NCBI GenBank assembly: GCA_021805985.1
Contig: JAJZDN010000016.1
Span: 1 to 64,000 of the forward strand
Length of the DNA stretch: 64,000 bases
Source of the DNA: Planctomycetota bacterium
GTDB taxonomy: Bacteria > Planctomycetota > Phycisphaerae > WQYP01
Direction: 5' to 3'
This document shows, piece by piece, positions 26,711-34,160 of this stretch. The translations under genes and the position numbers were made by a program. Every line of letters starts with the position of its first letter. Position 1 is the first letter of the stretch. The notes beneath the pieces are model-generated. The model did no database searches. It was not told the origin of the DNA and saw nothing but the letters and a program-made list of their open reading frames with translations.

Positions 26711-26741
26711 GGCCTCCGGGGGTTCGCCCCGGAGGCCTTTT
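26711..26741. terminator. Bidirectional intrinsic terminator
   Basis: An 11-bp stem GGCCTCCGGGG (26711-26721) / CCCCGGAGGCC (26727-26737) with a 5-base loop is flanked by A7 on the left and TTTT on the right. It sits between the convergent GH3 gene and the small gene ending at 26776, so it can end both transcripts. Confidence 0.9.
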
Positions 26742-26775
26742 AATTCTTGAAGCCAAACTTGGTTGGCTGGAAACA

Positions 26776-27180
26776 TCACATCCCGGGCATTCCGGCCATT
26801 CCGGTTTTGCCGACGATGGTTTTCCAGTGGCCGTGCACATCAACCTTAATCATGGATGGTACAAGCACATGATCCTTGGAATTGGCTTTGCCCATGACTT
26901 CGATCTTCATGCCCACATACGGTGCCAGGGGTTTGGAATTAGTCGCCAAGACCCACGCATGGCCATGCACCAGAATGCCGGCCGGGACGCCTTCGTTCAG
27001 GCACTTCATGCCGCAGGTTTTACCATGGGCGCGGCCGGTAGCACCCAATGACGAGTAGCACTTCATATCCAGCAGTTGGCCCTTGACCGTGACGGATTTG
27101 GTTGTCACAGCAAAAGCACTGACAGACATCGCGCTGACCGCCAACACACCTACGATACCGGAAACAATTTTGCGATTCAT
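26776..27180 (-). CDS. Small secreted Cys/His protein, unknown function
   Basis: A 134-residue exported protein with signal peptide MNRKIVSGIVGVLAVSAMSVSAFA. The mature part starts KSVTVKGQLLDMKCYSSLGA, followed by HGKTCGMKCLNEGVPAGILV. The Cys-x(n)-Cys-x3-Cys and His pattern and the OB-like strand 'vtVkGqllDmkCy' recur in small planctomycete and acidobacterial secreted proteins, as far as recalled. The Cys residues could form disulfides or bind metal. The tail is Gly/Met rich (GMAGMPGM), reminiscent of the Met-rich lipoprotein at 8906-9937. GGAG 7 bases before the ATG. No function is assigned. Confidence 0.65.
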   Translation of the reverse strand: MNRKIVSGIVGVLAVSAMSVSAFAVTTKSVTVKGQLLDMKCYSSLGATGRAHGKTCGMKCLNEGVPAGILVHGHAWVLATNSKPLAPYVGMKIEVMGKANSKDHVLVPSMIKVDVHGHWKTIVGKTGMAGMPGM

Positions 27181-27383
27181 AACGCAACTCCATAAAAAAA
27201 ACTAGTTTTGGCCTACCGATGAACACCATCAGTATCACCGCAACATTTTATCTCACTTAAGCCCGCACTAAGCTGGCTTGACTTTTTTACAGTGCACTCC
27301 ACCAAGTCACCCCATTATACGCGGCATCGGGCAGGGTAGATGAAAAATCGTTCAATTGGCCCCGAACGACGGTGGGAGATGGG

Positions 27384-27625
27384 TTGGGAGTTGCGCAAGC
27401 ATATAGGAGTTAGGAGTTAGAAGGTTTTGAAGCGCTGCGCTGCTATTTTGCGGGTTGGCGGACGGGTTTACCACAAGGAATGTTGCCCACTGATCCACAG
27501 ATCGATGGGTACGGAGGAGTTGGGAGTTGTACGAGCACATAGGAGTTAGATTGCGTCAGAATCGCTGCTATTTTGGTCGCCAGGTGCACCCGGCACCATT
27601 TTCCAACTTCTAACTCCTAACTCCT
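27384..27625. repeat. Direct and inverted AGGAGTTAG repeats
   Basis: A unit of about 32 bases, beginning GTTGGGAGTTG and ending ATAGGAGTTAG, occurs at about 27384-27415 and again at about 27519-27550 with few mismatches. AGGAGTTAGGAGTTAGAAG (27405-27423) occurs as an exact inverted copy at 27607-27625. The 7-base period GGAGTTA is locally tandem. These look like mobile or expanding intergenic repeats rather than coding DNA. Confidence 0.7.
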
Positions 27626-28004
27626 GCGTTCTGAATGCTTCGCCAACGGCTTTTATGGGCGGAGTTTTATCCGGGCGTTATGTTATTGGAACCATTGAAT
27701 TTGTTGATGAAAATTTATTATTTTTTTTGTGCTTTGCAGGCGTATCTGCCGATACAATAACGGTGCAGGTAACAAAGTTTCAGACACATTTCGACTGAAG
27801 CACTGCACAAGAGAAGAGGCGAAAATTGATCCGCGAGCTGACGCAATTCAAAATCAGCAATCCATAGGTCTCGCTATGAGCTTATGGTTCGCGGTATTCG
27901 CCCCTACGAGAAAAATATTTTGGCTTGATTTCCCCTGGAGGGAGCGAGAGGTTTGTCTGTCCGTCGTCGGACGTGTTTGGATGAGTTAGAGCGCCATGGC
28001 CGCC

Positions 28005-28055
28005 AGGAGCCTGTCCGAGTCATGACCCGGACTGCCATTGCCCGGGAACGCTCCT
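28005..28055. repeat. REP-like palindromic repeat, family 1, diverged copy
   Basis: It begins AGGAGCCTGTCCGAGT, identical to the copies at 6982 and 57411, continues with GCCATT in the expected place, and closes with GCTCCT complementary to the first six bases. The inner arms have drifted. Confidence 0.65.
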
Positions 28056-28148
28056 GGGTTGCGGCCAAAGATTCAAGTTCGTTAGCGCCTTTCGGCGCGC
28101 CTGGTAGAAGCACAATTCGCGGAGGGAGAAAGAGAAAGAAGCACCGGG

Positions 28149-28260
28149 GCTTTGCGCCTTTCGCACGGCGGAAGGCGCAAAGCTCACCCCCCGGGAGGGG
28201 GGAGAGACCTGTCCCGGCAATTCGGTGGCCTTTGGCTGCTGAATTGCCGGGCTTTTTTAT
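28149..28260 (+). ncRNA. Candidate structured RNA ending in an intrinsic terminator
   Basis: Three adjacent perfect stems are present: GCTTTGCGCCTT (28149-28160) / AAGGCGCAAAGC (28172-28183); CCCCCC-GGGA-GGGGGG (28187-28202); and CCCGGCAATTC (28213-28223) / GAATTGCCGGG (28241-28251), followed by CTTTTTTAT. The last is a classic intrinsic terminator. No protein gene lies upstream on this strand, so the terminated transcript is either a small RNA or an attenuated leader of the ABC importer beginning at 28403. It matches no RNA family recognised by eye (RNase P, SRP, tmRNA and 6S were considered). The terminator is well supported; the RNA gene is an inference. Confidence 0.45.
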
Positions 28261-28402
28261 AACCTGACAGTTCGGCTGCAGAGGTACGCGATTCCTGGGT
28301 GGCTTCAGTTCTGATTTTCGGCTTCTCAGGGCACGTCTTTACTGGCGAAAAGGGGTTTTTGCGCCTACTATAAAGATCCCTTAGGTTTTGTTGAGGTCGC
28401 AA

Positions 28403-29830
28403 ATGAAACGAATGCTGAAAAACATCGGCTTCGGGTTATTGCTGGTGCCCGCGCTGGCCATCTTGTTTTTTGGGCCTCGGCAAAAAGCCGGGGTTCCCAA
28501 AGGCCGCGTTGTTGTCACCTATTGGGAGAAATGGACCGGACCGGAAGAACAGGACATGAAGGTCATCGTCAATGACTTCAATGCGACGGTAGGCCGCAAG
28601 AAACATATTTTTGTGCAGTTTGTTTCCATGGCGGATATTGACAAAAAAACGCTCATTGCCACCGCCGCCGGCGTTCCTCCAGATATCGCGGGGCTTTGGG
28701 ATAATGATATTGCGCAGTTTGCTTCGCTGGGTGCCCTGACGCCGCTGGGGCAACTTGCCCGAGAGCACGGTATCACCCGTAAAACCTATAAAAAAGTTTA
28801 TTGGACCGCGTGCCATTATCATGGGCGGCTGTATGCACTTGTGAGTACTCCAGCAGACATTGCATTGTTTTATAACAAGTTGATTTTCAAGCGTGACGCC
28901 GGCAAATTACGAGCGGCCGGGTTAAACCCCAACCAGGCCCCACAAACCATTCATCAGCTCGACGCGTATGCCCGTGTGCTGACAAAATTTGGCCCACACG
29001 GACAGTTGCTGCGGGCCGGCTTTTTGCCCACCGAACCGGGCTGGTATTTCCCAGAAGTGTTTTTCTGGTTCGGCGGCCATATATGGAATGCCAAAACCGG
29101 TAAATTCACCCTCACCAGCCCCCAGGACGTTGCCGCGTATCGCTGGATTGCCAGTTATTCCAAGTGGCTGGGCCCCGAGGCCATTAATTCCTTCACGTCC
29201 GCCCAAGGCAATTTTGAATCATCGCAAAATCCGTTCATGCTTAGAACGCTGGCCATGGAGCAGCAGGGGCCTTGGATGGCCAACTACATCTATACTTATT
29301 CCAAGCATTTCTCCACGCTCCACTGGCCCTACGCCAAAGCTTTAACCATGCCGCTGGCGCAGAGACGGAAAAATTATGGTTGGGCGGCGGCTCCATTTCC
29401 CTCTGCGGTCCCGGGAATGAAAGATGTCTCCTATTGCGGTTTTGATGCCTTTGTTATTCCGCGCGGTGCCCGACATATTAAGCAAGCTTTCACGTTTATT
29501 GCATACGTTCAACGCCAACGGGTCATGGAGAGACTCTGCAGTATGATGAGCAAGAATTCACCGCTACGCAAAGTCAGCAAAAGCTTTATCGAACATAATC
29601 CCAATCCATACATTGATGTTTTTGAGAAACTCGCCAACAGTCCCAACGCACGCGGCTTGCCCAAAATTCCGATAATGCCTCAAGTGATTGATGAACTCAA
29701 TACCGAGGCCCAGGCCGTGGCGCTGCTGGAACGAACACCCACCCGCGCTCTTGAAAAAGCGCAACATCGCCTGCAGCGTGAATATGACAATTATGAACGC
29801 GTCCAGCGATTGCGAAGGGCTGAAAAATGA
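28403..29830 (+). CDS. Sugar ABC transporter substrate-binding protein
   Basis: A 475-residue extracellular solute-binding protein (family 1, MalE/UgpB-like). It has an N-terminal signal or anchor helix (IGFGLLLVPALAILFFG), then VVVTYWEKWTGPEEQDMKVIVNDFN, the standard first strand and helix, PPDIAGLWDNDIAQFASLGALTPL, and a C-terminal lobe with GWAAAPFPSAVPG and FVIPRGARHIKQAFTFI. No lipobox Cys is seen after the helix, so it may stay membrane-anchored. ATG 28403 has TTGAGG 6 bases upstream; an in-frame TTG at 28388 is less likely. It heads an operon with two permeases. No ATPase is encoded here, so a shared MsmK-type ATPase is implied. Confidence 0.88.
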   Translation: MKRMLKNIGFGLLLVPALAILFFGPRQKAGVPKGRVVVTYWEKWTGPEEQDMKVIVNDFNATVGRKKHIFVQFVSMADIDKKTLIATAAGVPPDIAGLWDNDIAQFASLGALTPLGQLAREHGITRKTYKKVYWTACHYHGRLYALVSTPADIALFYNKLIFKRDAGKLRAAGLNPNQAPQTIHQLDAYARVLTKFGPHGQLLRAGFLPTEPGWYFPEVFFWFGGHIWNAKTGKFTLTSPQDVAAYRWIASYSKWLGPEAINSFTSAQGNFESSQNPFMLRTLAMEQQGPWMANYIYTYSKHFSTLHWPYAKALTMPLAQRRKNYGWAAAPFPSAVPGMKDVSYCGFDAFVIPRGARHIKQAFTFIAYVQRQRVMERLCSMMSKNSPLRKVSKSFIEHNPNPYIDVFEKLANSPNARGLPKIPIMPQVIDELNTEAQAVALLERTPTRALEKAQHRLQREYDNYERVQRLRRAEK

Positions 29831-29888
29831 CAATCAAAATTATTGCGGCGACCGCACGACCACACGCGTCACTGGAGGAATCGGCTTA

Positions 29889-30779
29889 ATGATTCAGTGG
29901 AGAAATGAGATTAGGCAGACGGCTAAGGGCCTGGCGTTTCTTTCGCCCTGGCTTATTGGCTTCGCTGTTTTTATGGCGTTGCCTATCGGTCTGTCACTTT
30001 ATTTGAGTTTCTGCGATTATCCGTTGCTGCAACCGCCAGTCTTTGTGGGCCTGAGAAATTACCATGCCATGCTGCATGATTCGGTATTTTGGGAATCTTT
30101 GCGGAACACCGGTTATTACGCGTTGTTGACGCTGCCGGCCGGAATGATCATCGCCATCGGAGCAGCGCTATTGCTCAATAGCCGCGTAAGAGGAATTTCC
30201 ATTTATCGCGCCATTATTTTTTTGCCATCCCTGGTGCCGCTGGTGGCGTCGTCCATGGTGTGGCTGTGGCTGTTTAATACGCGGCTTGGGTTAATTAATA
30301 CCATTCTAAGATATCTGGGTATTGCCCATCCGCCGGGGTGGTTGACGACAACGCAGTGGGCGATGCCATCCTTGGCGATCATGAGTTTTTGGGGTTTAGG
30401 TAATACCATTGTCATTTACCTTGCCGGCTTGCAGGATGTCCCCAAAGAATTGTATGAAGCTGCGGAAATTGATGGTGCCACGCCCGCCCGGCAGTTGTGG
30501 CATGTGACACTTCCGGGTATTTCACCGGTCATATTTTTTAATCTGATCATGGCTATTATCGGTGTTGTTCAGAATTTCACTGTGCCGTATGTCATGACGC
30601 AGGGCGGACCGGACCGGGTTACCTATTTATTTACCATGTACCTTTATGACAACGCCTTCAGTTTTTTACACATGGGCTACGCCAGCGCCATGGCCTGGGT
30701 TGAATTATTGATTGTATTGATTCTTACCGGCATCGCGTTCTGGAGCAGTCGGCATTGGGTTCATTATCAGGGAAGATGA
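29889..30779 (+). CDS. Sugar ABC transporter permease (MalF/UgpA type)
   Basis: A 296-residue inner-membrane permease with six predicted helices. The EAA loop, which docks the ATPase, is ELYEAAEIDGATPARQLWHVTLPGI. AFLSPWLIGFAVFMALPIGLS near the start is typical of MalF/UgpA-like proteins. ATG 29889 is preceded by GGAGG 10 bases upstream. It lies 58 bases after the binding protein and 3 bases before the second permease, clearly one operon. It forms the heterodimeric channel with the next gene product. Confidence 0.9.
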   Translation: MIQWRNEIRQTAKGLAFLSPWLIGFAVFMALPIGLSLYLSFCDYPLLQPPVFVGLRNYHAMLHDSVFWESLRNTGYYALLTLPAGMIIAIGAALLLNSRVRGISIYRAIIFLPSLVPLVASSMVWLWLFNTRLGLINTILRYLGIAHPPGWLTTTQWAMPSLAIMSFWGLGNTIVIYLAGLQDVPKELYEAAEIDGATPARQLWHVTLPGISPVIFFNLIMAIIGVVQNFTVPYVMTQGGPDRVTYLFTMYLYDNAFSFLHMGYASAMAWVELLIVLILTGIAFWSSRHWVHYQGR

Positions 30780-30782
30780 TAC

Positions 30783-31751
30783 ATGGCTGAAAAACTTCCG
30801 GTCAATATGGTCTCCACGGATTTACTGCGTGGAAATTTCCCCGCCGCTACAGGACCTTCTCAAGATCCTGCTGCCGCGCCTGATTCCCCCCTGGGCCCTC
30901 CGCGTTATACACGCCGGCGTATTTTGTCTCACGCTCTACTGCTTATTGCATCACTTCTCGCGTTGGTGCCCTTTCTCTGGCTTTTGGATACGAGTTTCAA
31001 AACTGAATCCAGCGCCACGCAATATCCGCCAGCCCTGATTCCCGCTCCGTTCCGCTGGCAGAATTATGTCAACTTATTTTCAGAACGGCAGTACCACATG
31101 CTGCTTTGGGCGCGTAACAGCCTGACCATCGCCGTGCTGGTGGTATTGGGCACCACGATTTCCAGTGCTTTTGTGGCGTATGGATTTGCCAAAATTCGCT
31201 TCCGCGGTCGGGGCATATTATTTGCTCTCATGCTCTCCACCATGATGATTCCGTTCCCCGTTACCATGGTGTCGATGTTTGTTATCTTTAAATGGCTCGG
31301 TGATTATACCGGCATCGCATGGTTGGGAACTTTCCGTCCGCTTTGGGTCCCTTACTGGTTTGGTTCCGCATTCAGCATTTTCCTGCTGCGGCAATTTTTC
31401 ATTACGATCCCGGAAGAACTTTCTGAAGCGGCGCGCATTGACGGCTGCTCCGAACTGGGAATATTTTTTCGCATTATTCTGCCTCTGGCGCGCCCGGCAT
31501 TAAGTGTCGTAGCTCTGTTCGCTTTTCTCAGCGTATGGAATGATTTCCTTGGCCCGCTGGTCTACCTGCAACACTCTCATCAGTTTACCTTGGCCTTGGG
31601 TCTGGATGCTTTTCAATCCCAATTGGGGGGCAGCCAGTGGAACCTGCTGATGGCCGCCAGCGTGCTGGTTATTCTCCCTGTGGTCATCCTCTTTTTTATC
31701 GCGCAGCGCACCTTCATTGAAGGCATCGCCACCACCGGAATAAAAGGATGA
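30783..31751 (+). CDS. Sugar ABC transporter permease (MalG/UgpE type)
   Basis: A 322-residue inner-membrane permease. After a hydrophilic N-terminal tail of about 45 residues come six helices with the EAA loop EELSEAARIDGCSELGIFFRIILPLARPAL. PFLWLLDTSFKTESSA near residue 60 is typical of MalG-like partners. It completes the importer; the missing ATPase must be encoded elsewhere. The specificity (oligosaccharide or glycerol-phosphate type) cannot be read from the sequence. Confidence 0.9.
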   Translation: MAEKLPVNMVSTDLLRGNFPAATGPSQDPAAAPDSPLGPPRYTRRRILSHALLLIASLLALVPFLWLLDTSFKTESSATQYPPALIPAPFRWQNYVNLFSERQYHMLLWARNSLTIAVLVVLGTTISSAFVAYGFAKIRFRGRGILFALMLSTMMIPFPVTMVSMFVIFKWLGDYTGIAWLGTFRPLWVPYWFGSAFSIFLLRQFFITIPEELSEAARIDGCSELGIFFRIILPLARPALSVVALFAFLSVWNDFLGPLVYLQHSHQFTLALGLDAFQSQLGGSQWNLLMAASVLVILPVVILFFIAQRTFIEGIATTGIKG

Positions 31752-31807
31752 GAGCTGCAACCCAGATCGCCGGAGCGGGCGATGAGCTTGGGCCCATCGT
31801 ATCGTAG

Positions 31808-31882
31808 AGCGCCGTGGTGATAACCCTGTGGCCGGTTGGCCGCACGGGACCAGCCACCGGATTATCATCCGGTGCTCTCGGG
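31808..31882. repeat. Inverted intergenic repeat, family 2
   Basis: It contains GTGGTGATAACC, GCCGGTTGGCCG and CCACCGGATTATCATCCGGTG. Closely similar blocks occur at 61210-61275 and 61299-61362. It lies just beyond the 3' end of uvrC. The core CCACCGGAT-n-ATCCGGTG is self-complementary. Confidence 0.6.
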
Positions 31883-31896
31883 CGTGCTCCATTGAA

Positions 31897-33510
31897 TCAA
31901 CGTGATCCCTCGGCGGGTTGGTTGTCAGATTTCGCTGTCAGATCACGAATTTCCTGTTCGGATAGCACTTTGAAATCATCGGTTTCAGGGGCGGCACTAT
32001 CTCTGGAGGCCTCGGCATCAGGCGATTTGGATCGGGCTTTGCGTTGGGCCTTTACCTTCCCACTGCTGCCGCGCAGCGTATCTTGAAATTGGCGGCGGGC
32101 AATTAACAGGTGATGATAACTTTGGGCAAAACGGTGGGCTTCATCGCGGGCAAATTGCAGGAGTTTCAGCGCCGCGCTGGTGCGGGAAAGTTTGAACGGC
32201 ATGGCTCGGCCCTGCATATAAATTTCTTCCTCACGCTTGGCCAGGCTGATGACCATCGGCGGCTTGACATCCATCTGGGCAAACGACCCTTGCGCGGCAT
32301 GAAGCTGCCCCAGGCCGCCGTCAATGAGTATGACATCCGGAAACAATTCATTGCCATGGCCTGCTTCCCGGTACCGCCGGGACACCACTTCGGCGATGCA
32401 CCGGAAATCGTCAATGCCTGTCACCGTTTTTATGCGGAAGCGCTTATAGCCCCCCTTGAAGGGCCGGCCATCCATGAAGCTCACCAGTGAACCGACGGTC
32501 GCTTCACCCTGAAAATGGGCGATGTCGATGGCTTCAATGGACCGCACCGGTTCTTCCAGTTCCAGCACGTCCTGCAATTGCCGAACGCCGGCCTGATGAT
32601 CCTGAAAAAATAATTCCGGCTGCATTACCTTGGCCCCCCTGCCACGATGCGCCAAAGACCTTAAGGCCTTAATCTGATCCCGTAACTGCGCCGCTGTTTC
32701 AAATTCCAGCGCCGCGGAAGCTGCCTCCATGTCCGCGGTCATCTGCTTTAACGCATCGCCCCGGCTGGAATCCAGAAATTTCTTAAAGCGTTCAATATCC
32801 TCAAGATATTCCTGTCGGCTGATTCTGTCGGCGCAGGGGGCGGTGCATTGCTTGATGGCATAGAGCATGCACGGGCGAAAATGCCGCCGCCGGTTATCCT
32901 CCTCTAAAATGTCCAGATGGCACGAGCGGAACTTAAAAGCCCGCTGCATGTAAATAACCGCCTGCTTAAGCGCATAGCTGCTGATAAAAGGCCCGTACAG
33001 TTTCGTGCCGCTGGATTGCGGCTGACGTGTGACATAGACCCCGGGGAAATCGTCGCGTGTGGTAATTTCCAGGTACGGATAGCTTTTGCCATCAGAAAGT
33101 CGGGCGTTAAATCGCGGATGCAAATCTTTAATGAGCCGACTCTCAATGAGCAGGGCTTCCACTTCTGAATCACACGTCAGGATGTCAAAATCCACGACGT
33201 AATCCAGCAGGCGCTGTTTGACGGGGCCTAAATCTGTGGAGGCGATAAAATAGCTGCTGACGCGGTCGCGCAGGGATCGGGATTTACCTACATAAATCAC
33301 CACGTCCCGCGTATCTTTTAGCAGATAAACTCCGGGAATCTGCTCCAGACCCCGGGCCTTGGTGTGTAAGCGGGTCAAACGCGCGTCCGTTGGCTCCGTG
33401 GGCAATACAAGCGTTACTTCGCCTACCGGCACTTCCTCGACAATCTGTTCTTCAAAATCTCCATCCGGTGGTGGTAATTCCGGCTCATTTGTTTCGGAAA
33501 CTGGTAACAT
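31897..33510 (-). CDS. uvrC: Excinuclease ABC subunit C, lacking the HhH domain
   Basis: A 537-residue nucleotide-excision-repair endonuclease that cuts on both sides of a lesion after UvrB loading. The N-terminal GIY-YIG nuclease is at about 58-140 (PGVYLLKD, IYVGKSRSLRDRVSSYF). A Cys cluster follows (CHLD ... CMLYAIKQCTAPC), then the UVR motif (about 255-285, ALEFETAAQLRDQIKAL) and the RNase H-like nuclease with IDIAHFQGE, VILIDGGLGQLHAA and RDEAHRFA. After that domain only a charged, low-complexity tail follows; the C-terminal tandem helix-hairpin-helix of normal UvrC (about 600 residues) is absent. The N-terminus has an extra acidic stretch of about 45 residues. The start ATG lies 8 bases after a strong promoter, suggesting a leaderless mRNA. 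Confidence 0.92.
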   Translation of the reverse strand: MLPVSETNEPELPPPDGDFEEQIVEEVPVGEVTLVLPTEPTDARLTRLHTKARGLEQIPGVYLLKDTRDVVIYVGKSRSLRDRVSSYFIASTDLGPVKQRLLDYVVDFDILTCDSEVEALLIESRLIKDLHPRFNARLSDGKSYPYLEITTRDDFPGVYVTRQPQSSGTKLYGPFISSYALKQAVIYMQRAFKFRSCHLDILEEDNRRRHFRPCMLYAIKQCTAPCADRISRQEYLEDIERFKKFLDSSRGDALKQMTADMEAASAALEFETAAQLRDQIKALRSLAHRGRGAKVMQPELFFQDHQAGVRQLQDVLELEEPVRSIEAIDIAHFQGEATVGSLVSFMDGRPFKGGYKRFRIKTVTGIDDFRCIAEVVSRRYREAGHGNELFPDVILIDGGLGQLHAAQGSFAQMDVKPPMVISLAKREEEIYMQGRAMPFKLSRTSAALKLLQFARDEAHRFAQSYHHLLIARRQFQDTLRGSSGKVKAQRKARSKSPDAEASRDSAAPETDDFKVLSEQEIRDLTAKSDNQPAEGSR

Positions 33511-33518
33511 ACATTGCT

Positions 33519-33548
33519 ATTATAGGAGACCTCGAGCCGAAGTGTTAA
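33519..33548 (-). promoter_or_regulatory. uvrC promoter, probably giving a leaderless mRNA
   Basis: On the minus strand TTAACA (33543-33548), an 18-base spacer and TATAAT (33519-33524) match the sigma70 consensus at 11 of 12 positions. The -10 box ends 8 bases before the uvrC ATG, so transcription should begin at or within about two bases of the start codon. No ribosome binding site fits in that space. Confidence 0.7.
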
Positions 33549-33573
33549 ATTGGATCGCGAAAGGATCAAGAGC

Positions 33574-34119
33574 ATGAGTTCAACGCCATCAGCAGGATTT
33601 GATGACCAAATAGTCTTTAAAGGCACGCGCGTGGATATGGCTCTGCGCACCGTCACCACCGCGTCCGGCAAGCGCTTGGTGCGCGAAGTGGTGCTGCATC
33701 CTGGAGCTGTGATTATTCTGCCCGTGCTGCAGAACGGCGATATTATCATGATCCGCAACCTCCGGCATACCGTGGGCCAATGGCTCTGGGAATTAGCCGC
33801 CGGCACGCTTGAACCTCCTGAACCGCCGGAGCTTTGTGCCGCCAGAGAACTTATTGAAGAGACAGGTTACCAAGCCAGTGAAATTAAACCTTTCGGCTGG
33901 TTTTACACCTCACCGGGAATCCTCACTGAAAAAATGTACGCCTTTATGGCCACCGGCTTAACCCCCGGCTCGCAGGCGTTGGAAGAAAATGAAACCATCA
34001 CGGTTCAGGCTTTGGCACCGGATAAAATTCTCGCGATGATCGCCTCCAATGAGATTGTGGACGGAAAAACCATTGCCGTTCTGTTAAAATATCTGATAAG
34101 GAATCGTGCCGGCGTGTGA
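33574..34119 (+). CDS. NUDIX hydrolase, ADP-ribose pyrophosphatase-like
   Basis: A 181-residue NUDIX protein. The 23-residue Nudix box is complete: Gly of AAGTLEPPE, Glu, then the AARELIEETGY core (GX5EX7REUXEEXGU). The upstream strand VREVVLHPGAVIILPVL and the downstream FGWFYTSPGILTEKMYAFMA are typical of ADP-ribose / nucleoside-diphosphate-sugar pyrophosphatases. ATG 33574 is preceded by AAGGA 8 bases upstream. Its stop overlaps a possible GTG start of the next gene by one codon's width, so the two may be co-transcribed. It is divergent from uvrC. Confidence 0.85.
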   Translation: MSSTPSAGFDDQIVFKGTRVDMALRTVTTASGKRLVREVVLHPGAVIILPVLQNGDIIMIRNLRHTVGQWLWELAAGTLEPPEPPELCAARELIEETGYQASEIKPFGWFYTSPGILTEKMYAFMATGLTPGSQALEENETITVQALAPDKILAMIASNEIVDGKTIAVLLKYLIRNRAGV

Positions 34120-34160
34120 AGGCCGGTGCGAATAGTGCAAATGGAAAGTGTGCCGCAAAT

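Larger units (their letters stand above)
27181..28402. other. 1.2 kb gene-poor region with repeats and structured segment
   Basis: No convincing protein gene is present. The left half carries direct and inverted 'AGGAGTTAG'-type repeats (27384-27625). An AT-rich stretch (27690-27735) follows. The right half holds a diverged family-1 palindrome (28005-28055) and three consecutive stem-loops ending in an intrinsic terminator (28149-28260), just before the sugar ABC importer. The contents are listed separately. Confidence 0.5.

Noticed and set aside
27352-27540. 62-codon minus-strand frame in the repeat region
   Set aside because: It consists largely of the repeats themselves and has no start signal.
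28388-28402. TTG start of the sugar-binding protein 15 bases upstream
   Set aside because: The ATG at 28403 has a better-placed TTGAGG and begins directly with the signal segment.
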